A stretch of DNA of 64,000 nt from positions 4,560 through 68,559 of the forward strand of contig GG774889.1 of NCBI GenBank assembly GCA_000163695.1, in the 5' to 3' direction. Position numbers and translations under genes: made by a program. Shown here in pieces: positions 54,901 to 63,331 of this stretch. Position 1 is the stretch's first letter, and each line of letters begins with the position of its first letter. This DNA is from Bacteroidetes oral taxon 274 str. F0058 (GTDB lineage Bacteria > Bacteroidota > Bacteroidia > Bacteroidales > Paludibacteraceae). A model generated the notes under the pieces. That model searched no databases. It was not told the DNA's origin and saw nothing but the letters and a program-made list of their open reading frames with translations.

Positions 54901-55875
54901 CAGTCGGAGGAGACCATAAATAACCTTATGGAATGGGGCAGAAAGGCACAAGCCGGCAGGTCGTCGCTGCAGAACTCTCTATTCGGCGAAGAGGAGTTCG
55001 ACCACACATATCCGCAATTCCCCAAAGCAGAGGCTTGGAGCGATTTGAAACGGCTCAACTCGGAGAAAGACCTCATCGGCATATACCTGTCGGCACACCC
55101 GCTCGACGAATATCGCAGCATTATCCAATACGGCTGTTCACACTCGATAGCAGAGCTAAAATCGATAGAGACAGAACTAAAACAAGAGCTCGACACCATA
55201 CCGAACAACGAGATATTATCCGCCAGAATAAAAGCCCGTCAGGTGGACTTCTGTGTCGGAGGGATAATAGTACACACTTCGATACAGACCTCGCAGAAGG
55301 GCAACCAATACGGTATCTTTGTATTGGAAGACTACACAGACCAGATAGAGTTCCGACTGTTCGACAGCTTCAGGTTCGACGAAAAATATTTCTCCAAATA
55401 TGCAGAGTTTCTCAACAAAGACGCTTTCGTCATAGTAAGAGGCACCATACGACCCGAGATAAAGCCCGACAAGGCGAACCCCGAGAAGATATATCGCCGA
55501 GTGGATATAAGTGTAAAACAGATAGAAGCCCTCAACAAAAATTCGTCTGCTATGCTCAAAAATCTACTCATAGAGGCACGGCTGAAAAACATCAAGAAAC
55601 CGCTGGTAGACAATCTGTGCTCTACGTTCGAAAACAATAACGGCAATGTCGAGATAATGTTCGACATCTACGACGAAATCGAGAACCGACATATAAATCT
55701 TAAAAGCAACAATCGTATTGGATTGAGCAACAGTCTGCTAAGGAAACTCGAAGAACTTGCAGACAGTTCACAGATAGAGTTTGCCGTCAACAACCGAAGA
55801 TACGTGCCTCTGCACGAACAGTTGGAAGAAGATGAAGAAGCCACACAGGAAGAAATTGTCGAAGATTTGAACTAA
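51913..55875 (+). CDS. dnaE: DNA polymerase III alpha subunit
   Basis: The replicative polymerase, 1320 residues from the ATG at 51913 (MSFVHLHVHSSFSVLDGMSR). An in-frame TTG at 51793 would add 40 atypical residues and lies before the leader hairpin, so it is rejected. The PHP domain occupies about residues 1-260 (HLHVHSSF, ALTDHGSMYGI). The polymerase core contains GPGRGSAAGS (about 443-452) and the catalytic PDIDIDFDNDG (about 487-497). A helix-hairpin-helix and an OB domain (FCVGGIIVHTSIQTSQKGNQ, near 1118) follow. It precedes the CYTH gene by 18 bp. Confidence 0.96.
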   Translation: MSFVHLHVHSSFSVLDGMSRIEDLVDKAIKYEMPGIALTDHGSMYGIKEFLDYVKKVKKSAKEQLQKGKISEEECARIQSFKPILGVEAYCAARTLYDKDKNKKLFLERKNKDIIVDMSGFHLLLLAKNKKGYQNLCKLVSISWVDGFYQKPRIDKNVLKTYSEGLIVSSACLGGEIPQYILNNEIDKAEETINWFRSVFGDDFYLEVQLHKPTRPEISNETYLNQQRVNEEIYRLARKTGTKVVATNDIHFVEAEHADAHERLVCLSTGKKISDTDRMLYTKEEYMKTPEQMRELFAEHPEVIDNTLEVLSKVELFSLDSSPIMPKFDIPEEFGTVEGYRQQFTEQDLIAEFSRTAENKPLDEEQAAKRIAELGGVEKLYRIKLEADYLTKITYDGAKERYADITDQIRERIDFELNTIKSMGFPGYFLIVQDFVAAARQMNVWVGPGRGSAAGSVVAYCLKITNIDPFKYDLLFERFLNPDRISLPDIDIDFDNDGLSQVLEWVTHKYGKECVAHIINYGTMATKLAITDVGRIQEIPLNEVNNFKKIIPDSLENYKDEKTGKTPKMNISNILKYSKEVQRWCKEKPAIAEMMKYADQLEGTVRQTGVHACGIIIAPDDLTNFVPLSTAKEKDKSKKDTEVLVTQYDGHVIEQIGLIKMDFLALKTLSIMKETVANIKKSKNIDLDINNIDWNDKATFELFAQGNTIGVFQFESTGMRKYLMQLKPTSIEDLIAMNALYRPGPMDYIPDFIDRKHGRMPITYDIPIMEQYLKDTYGITVYQEQVMLLSRQLAGFTRGQSDQLRKAMGKKIKAMLMELKPKFIDGGVGNGHDRNILEKIWEDWEKFASYAFNKSHSTCYAVLAYQTAYLKTHYPAEFMAANLTLNKGKITEVNKFMEECKIMKIPVLLPDVNESDMLFTVNTKGEIRFGLGGIKNVGEATVEGIIEERKNNGSFKSIFDFLERVNLKSCNKKAIESFALSGALDSFTDMKREDYFQSEETINNLMEWGRKAQAGRSSLQNSLFGEEEFDHTYPQFPKAEAWSDLKRLNSEKDLIGIYLSAHPLDEYRSIIQYGCSHSIAELKSIETELKQELDTIPNNEILSARIKARQVDFCVGGIIVHTSIQTSQKGNQYGIFVLEDYTDQIEFRLFDSFRFDEKYFSKYAEFLNKDAFVIVRGTIRPEIKPDKANPEKIYRRVDISVKQIEALNKNSSAMLKNLLIEARLKNIKKPLVDNLCSTFENNNGNVEIMFDIYDEIENRHINLKSNNRIGLSNSLLRKLEELADSSQIEFAVNNRRYVPLHEQLEEDEEATQEEIVEDLN

Positions 55876-55893
55876 AAACACATATAAACAAAA

Positions 55894-56367
55894 ATGGTAG
55901 AAATAGAAAGAAAATTTTTAGTCAAAAATCTCGATTTCGTCAAATACGGCGTACCACACCGTATAAAACAGGGTTATATCTGCTATGACGACGACAGAGT
56001 GGTACGTGTGAGGATAATGGACAAAAAAGCTTTCCTGACGCTGAAGTCTGCTTCGACGGGTTTTGCCCGATATGAGTTCGAATACGAAATACCCGTAGCA
56101 GACGCCGAGAAGATGCTACAAGAGTTGTGCCGTAAACCGATAATAGACAAGACACGCTTCGACCTGATACACAAAGGCAAAAAATGGGAGATAGACATCT
56201 TCAATGCCGAAAACGAAGGTCTTATCATTGCCGAGATAGAGCTCCAAAGCAGAGACGAAGAGTTCAAAATACCCCCCTTCATCGACAAAGAGGTTACAGA
56301 CGACATACGATACTACAACACATACATAGCCCAGAACCCTTTCTGCACGTGGCAGAGCAAGAGGTGA
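55894..56367 (+). CDS. CYTH-domain triphosphate tunnel metalloenzyme
   Basis: A 157-residue protein starting MVEIERKFLV, the E-x-E-x-K signature of the CYTH superfamily. Alternating charged strands (VVRVRIMDKKAFLTLKS, WEIDIFN, IIAEIELQS) build the triphosphate tunnel. Bacterial members are usually inorganic triphosphatases or related hydrolases and only rarely adenylate cyclases, so triphosphatase activity is the likely function. It is probably co-transcribed with dnaE and converges with the head-GIN gene. Confidence 0.88.
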   Translation: MVEIERKFLVKNLDFVKYGVPHRIKQGYICYDDDRVVRVRIMDKKAFLTLKSASTGFARYEFEYEIPVADAEKMLQELCRKPIIDKTRFDLIHKGKKWEIDIFNAENEGLIIAEIELQSRDEEFKIPPFIDKEVTDDIRYYNTYIAQNPFCTWQSKR

Positions 56368-56404
56368 TTGTCAGCCTGCAACGCCCCCCTACGGCTTCGG
56401 CGTC

Positions 56405-57121
56405 CTATTCCGCTTTTTGTATCGAAGAGGCTCCAGAGAGTTGTACTCCCGATAAATCGGCATTGCCTCTGTATCTCAGCTTGGAGGCTCCCGAGAGCTT
56501 ACCCGTAGCCCGTTCGGTTATCGTGATGAAAGCGTCCGACGAGCCGTTGAGATATATTTCCAGCGTCTTTGTCGTGAAATCGGGCATAGTTGCCTCCGAC
56601 GAACCGTTTGCCTCTATTTTTGCCCTTTCTGCCACTCCCGACATATTGCACCGAGACGCACCGTTTAGAGTCATATCTATGTCATTACCACGATAAGTCA
56701 GGCTATTTATCTTCGAAGCACCGTTCAGTTCTATTTTATTGGCTTTGCCCTCGAATACGCCCTCCGAGTGGATATGCGATGCCCCCGAAGCTTTTATATA
56801 CTCTATCTTGGGGATAGTTACGATGGCTTTCAGGTCATCACGAGTAATGCCTATGCTACGTCGTACTTTCAGGTACAAATAACCGTCGTTGTCTACTCGT
56901 GCTTCTATCTTATCGTCGAGAAAGGCGCTGTATTCTATTTTTGCAGAACTCTGCTCGCCCTGACGTAGATAGACAGACCACGAACCTTCGACCACAATAC
57001 CTCTGATATTCTGAGCATCACTTATCTCCCTGCTATGCTTGGTTCTATCTTTTTTGCAATTGGATAACAACATTACACTCATAGCAAATACTGCCAGACA
57101 AAAAATCGATTTAGCTTTCAT
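56405..57121 (-). CDS. Head-GIN domain (DUF2807) lipoprotein
   Basis: A 238-residue lipoprotein with lipobox LLSNC (Cys22). The mature part is a DUF2807 right-handed beta-helix: IRGIVVEGSWSVYLRQGEQS, then repeated GASHIHSEG, LNGASKINSL, LNGASRCNMSGVAER, ANGSSEATMPDFTTK and LSGASKLRYRG motifs. This domain is common in Bacteroidetes surface proteins and was named a putative autotransporter adhesin head; its ligand is unknown. It is transcribed divergently from the histidine kinase gene. Confidence 0.88.
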   Translation of the reverse strand: MKAKSIFCLAVFAMSVMLLSNCKKDRTKHSREISDAQNIRGIVVEGSWSVYLRQGEQSSAKIEYSAFLDDKIEARVDNDGYLYLKVRRSIGITRDDLKAIVTIPKIEYIKASGASHIHSEGVFEGKANKIELNGASKINSLTYRGNDIDMTLNGASRCNMSGVAERAKIEANGSSEATMPDFTTKTLEIYLNGSSDAFITITERATGKLSGASKLRYRGNADLSGVQLSGASSIQKAE

Positions 57122-57283
57122 CTCTTATTACTTTTTTATTGATTATTAAATATGTGAATTAGTAAATTGATGGATTATTTTTCCGATGCAAAAGTAAACA
57201 AAAGTAGCTTCTCCGATACGATATTTTTGACGAATAGCCCGTATGTATTGACCAAAAGTAAATCGATTATACTTCTATTTCAC

Positions 57284-57291
57284 TACCTTTG
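57284..57291 (+). promoter_or_regulatory. Promoter -7 element for the two-component operon
   Basis: TACCTTTG, exact match, 21 bp before the kinase ATG, implying a very short leader. Confidence 0.62.
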
Positions 57292-57311
57292 CCGACAAAA
57301 ACAACGATATT

Positions 57312-58358
57312 ATGAACAATACATCTTATCCCCGATATAAATGGTCTATCCCGATATTTTGGGTCATTATCGTACTGACTCTGTTTATTCAATATCTGTC
57401 GGTAGTTCCCTTTTGGGGAGCTGTATTTGTTGCCTTGTTGTTCTTCATAGTATCGTTCTTTGTCGTAACTTTTGGCAGTAACCATTTGTTGCATAAATAT
57501 CTAAAAAATAAAAACTTATGGACTTTCATAACTGTTTTTATTGTCGCATCTGTGTTTTTGGCTGTCCTATATATGATTTTGGAGCAAGCCATCAGATGGT
57601 TCGAATACCGCAGGATATTCCCACCCGTTATGTCAATAGACCCTGTTCGCCCTCTTTACGTGCAGTTCTTTACTTATTTGGTGTCCGCCTCTTTGATTAA
57701 CCTTGGTTTTTATGCTCTGAATTTTTTCGACCATCACATAAAAATGATTAGTGAACACAACAAACTCAAACAAGCACATCTCGAAGGACAGATACACCTG
57801 CTGAACAGCCAACTGAATCCGCATTTTATGTTTAATATTCTCAATCATATACATATCCTTATGAAGAAAGATGTCGAATTAGCCGACAAACTGCTATTAC
57901 AATATTCCGATGTACTCCGCTACCAACTGTATGAGTGCAAGAGAAACAGTGTTTTACTGAAAAGAGAAGTCGATTTTCTGGATAATATCATAGCAATAGA
58001 AAAAACAAGATGGGGCAAAGAGCTGAACGTGGTATGGGAGTATGATATCGAGGACGGCAAAAAGGAAATAAGTCCGTTGCTGCTTATCCCTTTTGTAGAA
58101 AATGCCTTCAAGCACGTTTCGAGACCATATACCGGTATCGGCTATGTAATAATCACATTGATACAGAAGACAAATACACTATCCTTGACTGTGGAAAATT
58201 CCATATTACAGAGCAGCCGCACAACCGAAAATAGCGACTCCGGATTGGGGCTGGAGATAGTAGAGAAACGACTGCAAATCTTATATCCCGAGCAACATAG
58301 ACTTACTGTCGATAAGACCGATACGTACTACAAGACAATATTAACCATCTCTATATAG
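57312..58358 (+). CDS. LytS/YehU-type sensor histidine kinase
   Basis: A 348-residue membrane kinase. Four N-terminal helices (about residues 12-140) carry no extracellular domain of note. The His_kinase domain follows with LNSQLNPHFMFNILNHIHIL, where His171 is the phosphoacceptor. The ATPase lobe has LLLIPFVENAFKHV (N box, about 259-272) and DSGLGLEIVEKRLQILYP (G box). It is paired with a LytTR response regulator 10 bp downstream. The signal sensed is not evident. Confidence 0.92.
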   Translation: MNNTSYPRYKWSIPIFWVIIVLTLFIQYLSVVPFWGAVFVALLFFIVSFFVVTFGSNHLLHKYLKNKNLWTFITVFIVASVFLAVLYMILEQAIRWFEYRRIFPPVMSIDPVRPLYVQFFTYLVSASLINLGFYALNFFDHHIKMISEHNKLKQAHLEGQIHLLNSQLNPHFMFNILNHIHILMKKDVELADKLLLQYSDVLRYQLYECKRNSVLLKREVDFLDNIIAIEKTRWGKELNVVWEYDIEDGKKEISPLLLIPFVENAFKHVSRPYTGIGYVIITLIQKTNTLSLTVENSILQSSRTTENSDSGLGLEIVEKRLQILYPEQHRLTVDKTDTYYKTILTISI

Positions 58359-58368
58359 CGTATTATTT

Positions 58369-59112
58369 ATGGAAATATATTCAGGAACTAACGAGCATAC
58401 TCTACAATGTCTGGTGGTAGACGACGAGCCTATTGCACGCCAAGGGATAATGGATTTAATACAAAGAACAGACTTTTTGCACATTACTGCAAGTTGTGCC
58501 TCTGCTATGGAAGCTATCCGTTTTGTGGAGACGAATAAAATAGATGTTATATTTCTCGACATAAATATGCCTTCGATGAATGGATTGGAAATGCTCGATA
58601 AAATGAAATCACCACCCATCGTCATAATTACAACGGCATATTCCGAATATGCTATCGAGGGATATAGATTGCAAGTAGCTGATTATCTGCTGAAACCCAT
58701 AGAATACAACCGTTTTCGCCAAGCAGCCCTTAAAGCACTACAAATATATCGACAACGAAATATAGTCGAACAACAGGATAATGTAGAGGATAGATACATA
58801 TATGTCAGACAAGAGGGCGGTTTTCTAAGAATATTGCAACAAGATATTCTGTATATCAGGAGTATGGAAAACTATGTAAATATTAAACTTACCGACAGAC
58901 AGTTTATTGTACATACTACGATGCAGTCTATCGAAAAGGTGCTGGATACGAATCGTTTTTTCAGGATACACAGGTCGTTTCTCGTCAATGTACGTCGTAT
59001 AGAATCTATTTCGGGCGGGCGAGTAATTATCGACGGACACTCGTTGCCATTGTCGCGACGTAGGAAAGAAGAGTTGCTCAAATCTATTGTTTATAAGAAT
59101 ATTGCAGACTAA
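58369..59112 (+). CDS. LytTR-family response regulator
   Basis: A 247-residue regulator. The receiver domain has LVVDDEPIARQGI (acidic pocket, about residues 15-27), phosphoacceptor Asp64 in VIFLDINMPSMNG, and the lysine of DYLLKPIEY. The C-terminal LytTR DNA-binding domain starts near residue 140 with DRYIYVRQEGGFLRI and ILYIRSMENYVNIKL, then RIHRSFLVNV and LPLSRRRKEEL. It probably controls genes with direct-repeat LytTR sites; the targets are unknown. It has a short N-terminal extension of about 13 residues. Confidence 0.92.
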   Translation: MEIYSGTNEHTLQCLVVDDEPIARQGIMDLIQRTDFLHITASCASAMEAIRFVETNKIDVIFLDINMPSMNGLEMLDKMKSPPIVIITTAYSEYAIEGYRLQVADYLLKPIEYNRFRQAALKALQIYRQRNIVEQQDNVEDRYIYVRQEGGFLRILQQDILYIRSMENYVNIKLTDRQFIVHTTMQSIEKVLDTNRFFRIHRSFLVNVRRIESISGGRVIIDGHSLPLSRRRKEELLKSIVYKNIAD

Positions 59113-59211
59113 TACGACGATAGTCGAAAGCGATAAAAAATGGTCGGTAGTGACCGTGAGAGTTATAATGGACTCTTGTTTATATATTTGGGAGTATAAC
59201 AAAAATGCTAT

Positions 59212-59219
59212 TATCTTTG
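59212..59219 (+). promoter_or_regulatory. Promoter -7 element facing no clear gene
   Basis: TATCTTTG, exact match, with TTTG 21 bp upstream. Downstream there is only a 36-codon frame (59257-59367) that overlaps the IS-end-like sequence. Confidence 0.4.
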
Positions 59220-59273
59220 CAACATATTTATCATATAAAATATTTCATTAACTTGAATGAATTGCGAAAAAAG

Positions 59274-59312
59274 GCGATTTGTAGATTCAACAGTCAAAGT
59301 TATAAAAAGAGA
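59274..59312 (+). mobile_element. Solo IS-end-like sequence
   Basis: GCGATTTGTAGATTCAACAG and the following bases match 63665-63701 (the border of the IS1595-family element) with one gap and few mismatches over about 38 bp. No transposase is adjacent, so it may be the scar of a lost copy. Confidence 0.45.
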
Positions 59313-59404
59313 CAAAGGAAATTCGAATAAAAGCGACTTTCGCGGTCTTTGGTTTAACAAATATTGAATACCGAGTAATTTATTATAGGATAATTGACTA
59401 ATGT

Positions 59405-59599
59405 TCATTGTTTTGGGGATGTATTGTCGGATAAGTTTATTTGTGCCTTCGACCGTCCACTCGTGTCGGAGCTTCTGTTAAATTTCTTACTTACAATAGC
59501 TTGCGATGCTCCGATGTAACGAGCTATCTCGGATTGTGTTTTTTTGTCCTTTCTCATACGACGAATTGTGTATCTTTGCAACTCATTTAAATGTTTCAT
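59405..59599 (-). pseudogene. IS30-type helix-turn-helix fragment
   Basis: A 64-codon frame starting MKHLNELQRYTIRRMRKDKK with TQSEIARYIGASQAIVSKKF, which matches the N-terminal HTH of IS30-family transposases (h.LT..qRy.I..m...g.sq.eIA..lg.s.s.ISre..RN). It ends soon after the HTH, whereas a complete transposase has over 300 residues. No DDE domain follows on either strand. It is either a truncated transposase or a small stand-alone regulator. Confidence 0.6.
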
Positions 59600-59645
59600 T
59601 TGTGTTAGTGTTTTTTTTGAGAACGCAAATGTCGCATTTTTTTCG

Positions 59646-59678
59646 GTTACTCCCGTCGTACGGTAGGAGTAACTTTTT
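59646..59678 (+). terminator. Hairpin with T run upstream of the tandem repeats
   Basis: GTTACTCC (59646-59653) pairs with GGAGTAAC (59666-59673), with an inner CGT/ACG pairing, followed by five T residues. It lies between the HTH fragment and the repeat promoter. Confidence 0.45.
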
Positions 59679-59692
59679 CCCCCACAATTTTA

Positions 59693-59700
59693 TAACTTTG
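59693..59700 (+). promoter_or_regulatory. Promoter -7 element in front of the 21-bp repeats
   Basis: TAACTTTG, exact TAnnTTTG match. Transcription would begin near 59707, about 17 bp before the first repeat. Confidence 0.5.
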
Positions 59701-59723
59701 TAAGTTGAACTTTTGTTTTCATC

Positions 59724-59828
59724 TGTCGGGAAACGTCCACAAAGTATCGGGAAACTTTTACAAAGTGTCGGGAAACACCCGTAAAGTGTCGGGAAATATC
59801 CGCAAAGTATCGGATATCCTCCGCAAGG
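59724..59828 (+). repeat. Five 21-bp tandem repeats
   Basis: Units start at 59724, 59745, 59766, 59787 and 59808, each T(G/A)TCGG followed by a variable middle and ending CAAAG or similar; a partial sixth begins at 59829. The unit length of 21 makes a 7-residue repeat (VSGNxxK) in the frame that opens with TTG at 59705. The repeats run to the stop codon of the convergent TonB-type gene. Whether the repeat is coding, a small RNA or a protein-binding array cannot be decided by eye. Confidence 0.8.
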
Positions 59829-59846
59829 TGTCGGGGAGGTATCGCA

Positions 59847-62519
59847 TCATAATTTATACGATAGCGACAAAACGACGTATCCCGACAATCGTCGATATAA
59901 GACCGTAGACTGAACCGTGGGCGAGAGTATTTTCTTTATCCACTCGTTACCTCGGAGGTGAAATACGTTTTCGCCCGTAAGTTTGATGTCGAATTTATTC
60001 AGTCGATACCTGAGAGAAAAGTCCAAGTCGCCAAACGAACGTTTTACTTCTTCGTCTTCGATTCTACTGGATTTTCCGGAGACGGACAGCAAGACATTTC
60101 CTACGCTCAAGTGCAGCGTTGCAATGCCTTCCAGTTCTCGGTTATACAAAAAGATATTGCTATGGGTAAATTTCTGGTCGAGACGATTGAATCGTAACCC
60201 GACTTCGAAGTTAATAGGACTGCGGTTCAGTCGGGATACAAAGTCGAGTTTGGCGTCTATACTTTTGTTGTTGAGTACATCCGTTTCATCTATACGAACC
60301 AAATTATATTCGATAAATGTGTATGCACCCGATATTTTTACGTCGAGCGGTAACGAGCCGATACCTTTGCTTATATATAATCTTGAGGTCAGTACGTCGT
60401 TCCTTCCTCCGCCCCGATAAAATGTATTCGTCAACAACCCTTTCGATGTCGTTACGGCGGTCTGACAGTCGCGGTCTCCGATATAACTCACGATACCGTA
60501 CATCGAAAGATGGTTGAACAGACTCAAATAGATATAAGACAGGCTGCTCTCGAACCTCTTTGCAAAAGGGTCGGACACAGTAGAAGCCAACCGCAGATAG
60601 TCATATCCATCTGCCCACACCTGACGCGAAAGGTACTCGACGGGCAAAGGCGAAACGGATTCCGAAGCCGACAGCGTCAAACGGTGTTGATTGCTCATCA
60701 CCAATTCCAACGAGGCGTACGGTTCGATATGGAATATCGTGTTTACACTCAGTACCGATGGGTACATTTTTTGTTTGTACGAAGAAAAAGAAACACCGAC
60801 GTCGAACCGCAATAGTCCTTTGTTCTTCATCAGTCCTATGCGGGGGTTGGATGCTATCAAATCGAATGTTTCTTCATTCGGATTCTCATCCTGATGTGCC
60901 ACAACGAGTCTGTCCGAACGCAACGAATAGGAAAACTCTCCCTTCAAATGTATGTTCTTTAAGATGGGATACATTACACCTGCATAGAGATTTAAGCCTG
61001 CCCCCGTATTCTTTTTCTCCGATTCGTATAAATAAGGGTATTCTATATTAACGTTCTCGAAAGGCAATGGCAATAATAAGGTATCGATATATATATCGCT
61101 GTTTGTTTTTCCGTTGCCGAGATCGAGATTTCCACCACCGAAAACAAGCCCTCGCCCCAAAAGCCATTTCATTTCTACATCCTGCCTAAGTCCTTCAAAT
61201 CGATTACGAGGTTTTTCCATAGCATTGATACCGGTATTGTCGAATTTATTGGCGTGCAGATTAAGTGCTTCATAATTGCGTATATCCAGTTTCGTTCCGA
61301 CATTGACGGAAAAAGTATGCGAAGGCATCCACCTCTGGGTCAGGTATTGCGATATGAATTGCGTATTCTTTCGTACATAGCCTGTCGATATGTTCGTAAA
61401 TGAGTTATCGGGCAGAGTGTAAGCGTCTGTCCTCATATGTGAACCTTCGGATTTACCTTTGTTGAACAAAGTATTTGAACGGAGGCGATACTTACTGTTA
61501 GGCGACCAGGTTATGTTGACATTCGCCAATCCTGCCGTGCGGGCGTGTTCGTTCGTAGGGGGTAGCAACAGTTGTTGTTCTTCCGACGATAACGAAAAAG
61601 ATGTCATACTCGAACTTCCGCTTCGGAGTGCTTCGATATCTATGATATTCGACACATAGTCTTCAATAGAAAATACGGCTTCGCCCGTATTGTTGGCGTT
61701 GACTATAGCACTAACAGAGGTTTTGGGTAAAATGGAAATCAAAGATGATTTTGCGACGAATTTGTCCATTATCCCGCCACCGCCTTCGATAGAGCCACTT
61801 AAGGTCGCTTTTTTACTCGATTTCAGGTTCAGGGCTAACTGTTCGCCCGCTCTGAAAGCATGAGCAATATCCCCATCCGTATAATTGGCAAGTAATTCGA
61901 CCGAGCCCGCAAAATCGGGAGGAAGCGTATTCATAGCGACACCCGACGAGGAGGCGAGTATATCCTGCCCGTCGACCAGTATCTTCTTGATTCTCTTTCC
62001 TTGGTATGTAACATTGCCCTTGTCATCTACTTCCATTCCCGGCATTTTCTTGATGACGTCGCCGAGATTACGTTCATTACCTATGATATAGTTGTTGCTA
62101 CTGAAAACGAGCGTATCTCCTTTGGTATATACATCGCTTACCCTCGCCGTAATGGCGACCTCGCCCACTTCGAAGGCTTCTTCCATAAGTGTGATGGATA
62201 AGGATGTTTTTATCGTATTAAGAGCAATCCGTTCGCAGTGGGCTGAATATCCCATCGAACGCACACGTAGCCACCTACGGTTGGGTTCGGCAGAAATCTT
62301 ATCGATGACAAACCGTCCGTCATCGCTTGTTACAGCATATAGAACATCCTTTTGCGATAAACTGTCGGTAGAGATAACGACACTCGCATACGGAACGGGC
62401 TGATTCTTTTCATCGACTACCTGCCCGCTCAGAGTAACGGTTTGTGCACGAGACACCCCGTATACCGATAGAAATATGCACAAATAGAAAACAGTACGCC
62501 ACCTAAGAGTTCGCAACAT
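59847..62519 (-). CDS. TonB-dependent receptor-like outer-membrane protein
   Basis: An 890-residue protein with a signal peptide (ending GVSRAQ, about residue 26). A carboxypeptidase-regulatory-like domain (about 28-115, LSGQVVDEKNQPVPYASVVI) follows, then a plug-like region with LGDVIKKMPGMEVDDKGNVT and KRIKKILVDGQDIL, and a large beta-barrel. This plug is the divergent type often paired with GLPGLI proteins. The substrate is unknown; no SusD-like partner is present. It follows the GLPGLI gene by 19 bp and is probably co-transcribed with it. Confidence 0.85.
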   Translation of the reverse strand: MLRTLRWRTVFYLCIFLSVYGVSRAQTVTLSGQVVDEKNQPVPYASVVISTDSLSQKDVLYAVTSDDGRFVIDKISAEPNRRWLRVRSMGYSAHCERIALNTIKTSLSITLMEEAFEVGEVAITARVSDVYTKGDTLVFSSNNYIIGNERNLGDVIKKMPGMEVDDKGNVTYQGKRIKKILVDGQDILASSSGVAMNTLPPDFAGSVELLANYTDGDIAHAFRAGEQLALNLKSSKKATLSGSIEGGGGIMDKFVAKSSLISILPKTSVSAIVNANNTGEAVFSIEDYVSNIIDIEALRSGSSSMTSFSLSSEEQQLLLPPTNEHARTAGLANVNITWSPNSKYRLRSNTLFNKGKSEGSHMRTDAYTLPDNSFTNISTGYVRKNTQFISQYLTQRWMPSHTFSVNVGTKLDIRNYEALNLHANKFDNTGINAMEKPRNRFEGLRQDVEMKWLLGRGLVFGGGNLDLGNGKTNSDIYIDTLLLPLPFENVNIEYPYLYESEKKNTGAGLNLYAGVMYPILKNIHLKGEFSYSLRSDRLVVAHQDENPNEETFDLIASNPRIGLMKNKGLLRFDVGVSFSSYKQKMYPSVLSVNTIFHIEPYASLELVMSNQHRLTLSASESVSPLPVEYLSRQVWADGYDYLRLASTVSDPFAKRFESSLSYIYLSLFNHLSMYGIVSYIGDRDCQTAVTTSKGLLTNTFYRGGGRNDVLTSRLYISKGIGSLPLDVKISGAYTFIEYNLVRIDETDVLNNKSIDAKLDFVSRLNRSPINFEVGLRFNRLDQKFTHSNIFLYNRELEGIATLHLSVGNVLLSVSGKSSRIEDEEVKRSFGDLDFSLRYRLNKFDIKLTGENVFHLRGNEWIKKILSPTVQSTVLYRRLSGYVVLSLSYKL

Positions 62520-62538
62520 ATCTCATAGGGTATTACAT

Positions 62539-63252
62539 TCAAAGCCTTATTATCTGAACGCCGCCCTTTTCTTTCGAGTCTACTCCCATCTCTTTCAGTT
62601 TCTTTTCCTGCAATCGGTCGAATTTCTCTCTGCTTAGAATTTGTCCCTTCGACGGCGGAACGATTTGCAGGTTCGAGGAAGTATATTCGACATTTCGGGC
62701 GGTATAGACAAAATTGTTATCCTCGGCTTCCATAATCAACCCCGGCAACCCACAATATCCTGCAGGACCTACCTGTACGGGAATTTCTTCGCAAAACCAA
62801 GCGGTAAGTTCAGTTTTACCGACAAGAGCGGTAGCCTTTATGCAGTTTTTTCCCAAAATAGTCTTCGTTTCACTACCTATCGACCAACTCAACGGACTTA
62901 AAGTGTCTTTCACTATAAATTCTTTGTCTATGATAGTTTCTTGAGAGATACGTTCTTTCTTTTTCATATCCAAGAAAACACCGAGTTCCCCACCTACGAC
63001 GAAATTATCTCCCCGAATAGCATCAGAAAGGGAGGAGAATCCATAAGTTCCGTCGCGGAAATACATCGTATATTCGAGATTCTTTTCCTTTAATTGTTCT
63101 ATTACAAGCATCCGGATATTTTCATCCTTCATATCTTTAACTTCATCGGGGATTTTCATTTCACAGAAGTATGACGCCTTTATTGCCTTAGACTGTGAAA
63201 AACACGACAAAGCGCTCATCGCTAAAACTGAGATTAAAATAAATTTTTTCAT
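62539..63252 (-). CDS. GLPGLI family secreted protein
   Basis: A 237-residue protein with a signal peptide (about residues 1-19, ending SCFSQ). The family signature occurs as GPAGYCGLPGLIMEAEDNNF near residues 160-180, preceded by KTILGKNCIKA and TAWFCEEIPVQVGP. GLPGLI proteins are Bacteroidetes envelope proteins of unknown function, frequently next to TonB-type barrels, as here. Only 30 bp separate it from the upstream terminator hairpin and no promoter is evident in that gap, so expression probably depends on readthrough from the small gene upstream. Confidence 0.92.
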   Translation of the reverse strand: MKKFILISVLAMSALSCFSQSKAIKASYFCEMKIPDEVKDMKDENIRMLVIEQLKEKNLEYTMYFRDGTYGFSSLSDAIRGDNFVVGGELGVFLDMKKKERISQETIIDKEFIVKDTLSPLSWSIGSETKTILGKNCIKATALVGKTELTAWFCEEIPVQVGPAGYCGLPGLIMEAEDNNFVYTARNVEYTSSNLQIVPPSKGQILSREKFDRLQEKKLKEMGVDSKEKGGVQIIRL

Positions 63253-63282
63253 GGGAAACCTAATTAAGTTGTTTACTCAAAA

Positions 63283-63317
63283 TATCGGGGCGTGGGAAAC
63301 TATTCTCCGCCCCGATA
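63283..63317 (-). terminator. Terminator-like hairpin between the small secreted protein gene and the GLPGLI gene
   Basis: TATCGGGGCG (63283-63292) pairs perfectly with CGCCCCGATA (63308-63317), 10 bp with a 15-nt loop. On the minus strand it is followed by TTTTG. Confidence 0.7.
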
Positions 63318-63331
63318 AATCTAAAATTTTG

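Larger units (their letters stand above)
59113..59404. other. Gene-poor region with a promoter and an IS-end-like sequence
   Basis: No established gene. It contains a promoter-like pair (TTTG 59187-59190, 21-bp gap, TATCTTTG 59212-59219), then a 36-codon frame at 59257-59367. At 59274-59312 lies a sequence nearly identical to the outer end of the IS1595-family element at 63665-63701. Confidence 0.4.

Noticed and set aside
59724..59828. CRISPR array
   Set aside because: The repeats are directly adjoining 21-bp units with no spacers of constant size and no cas genes are nearby.
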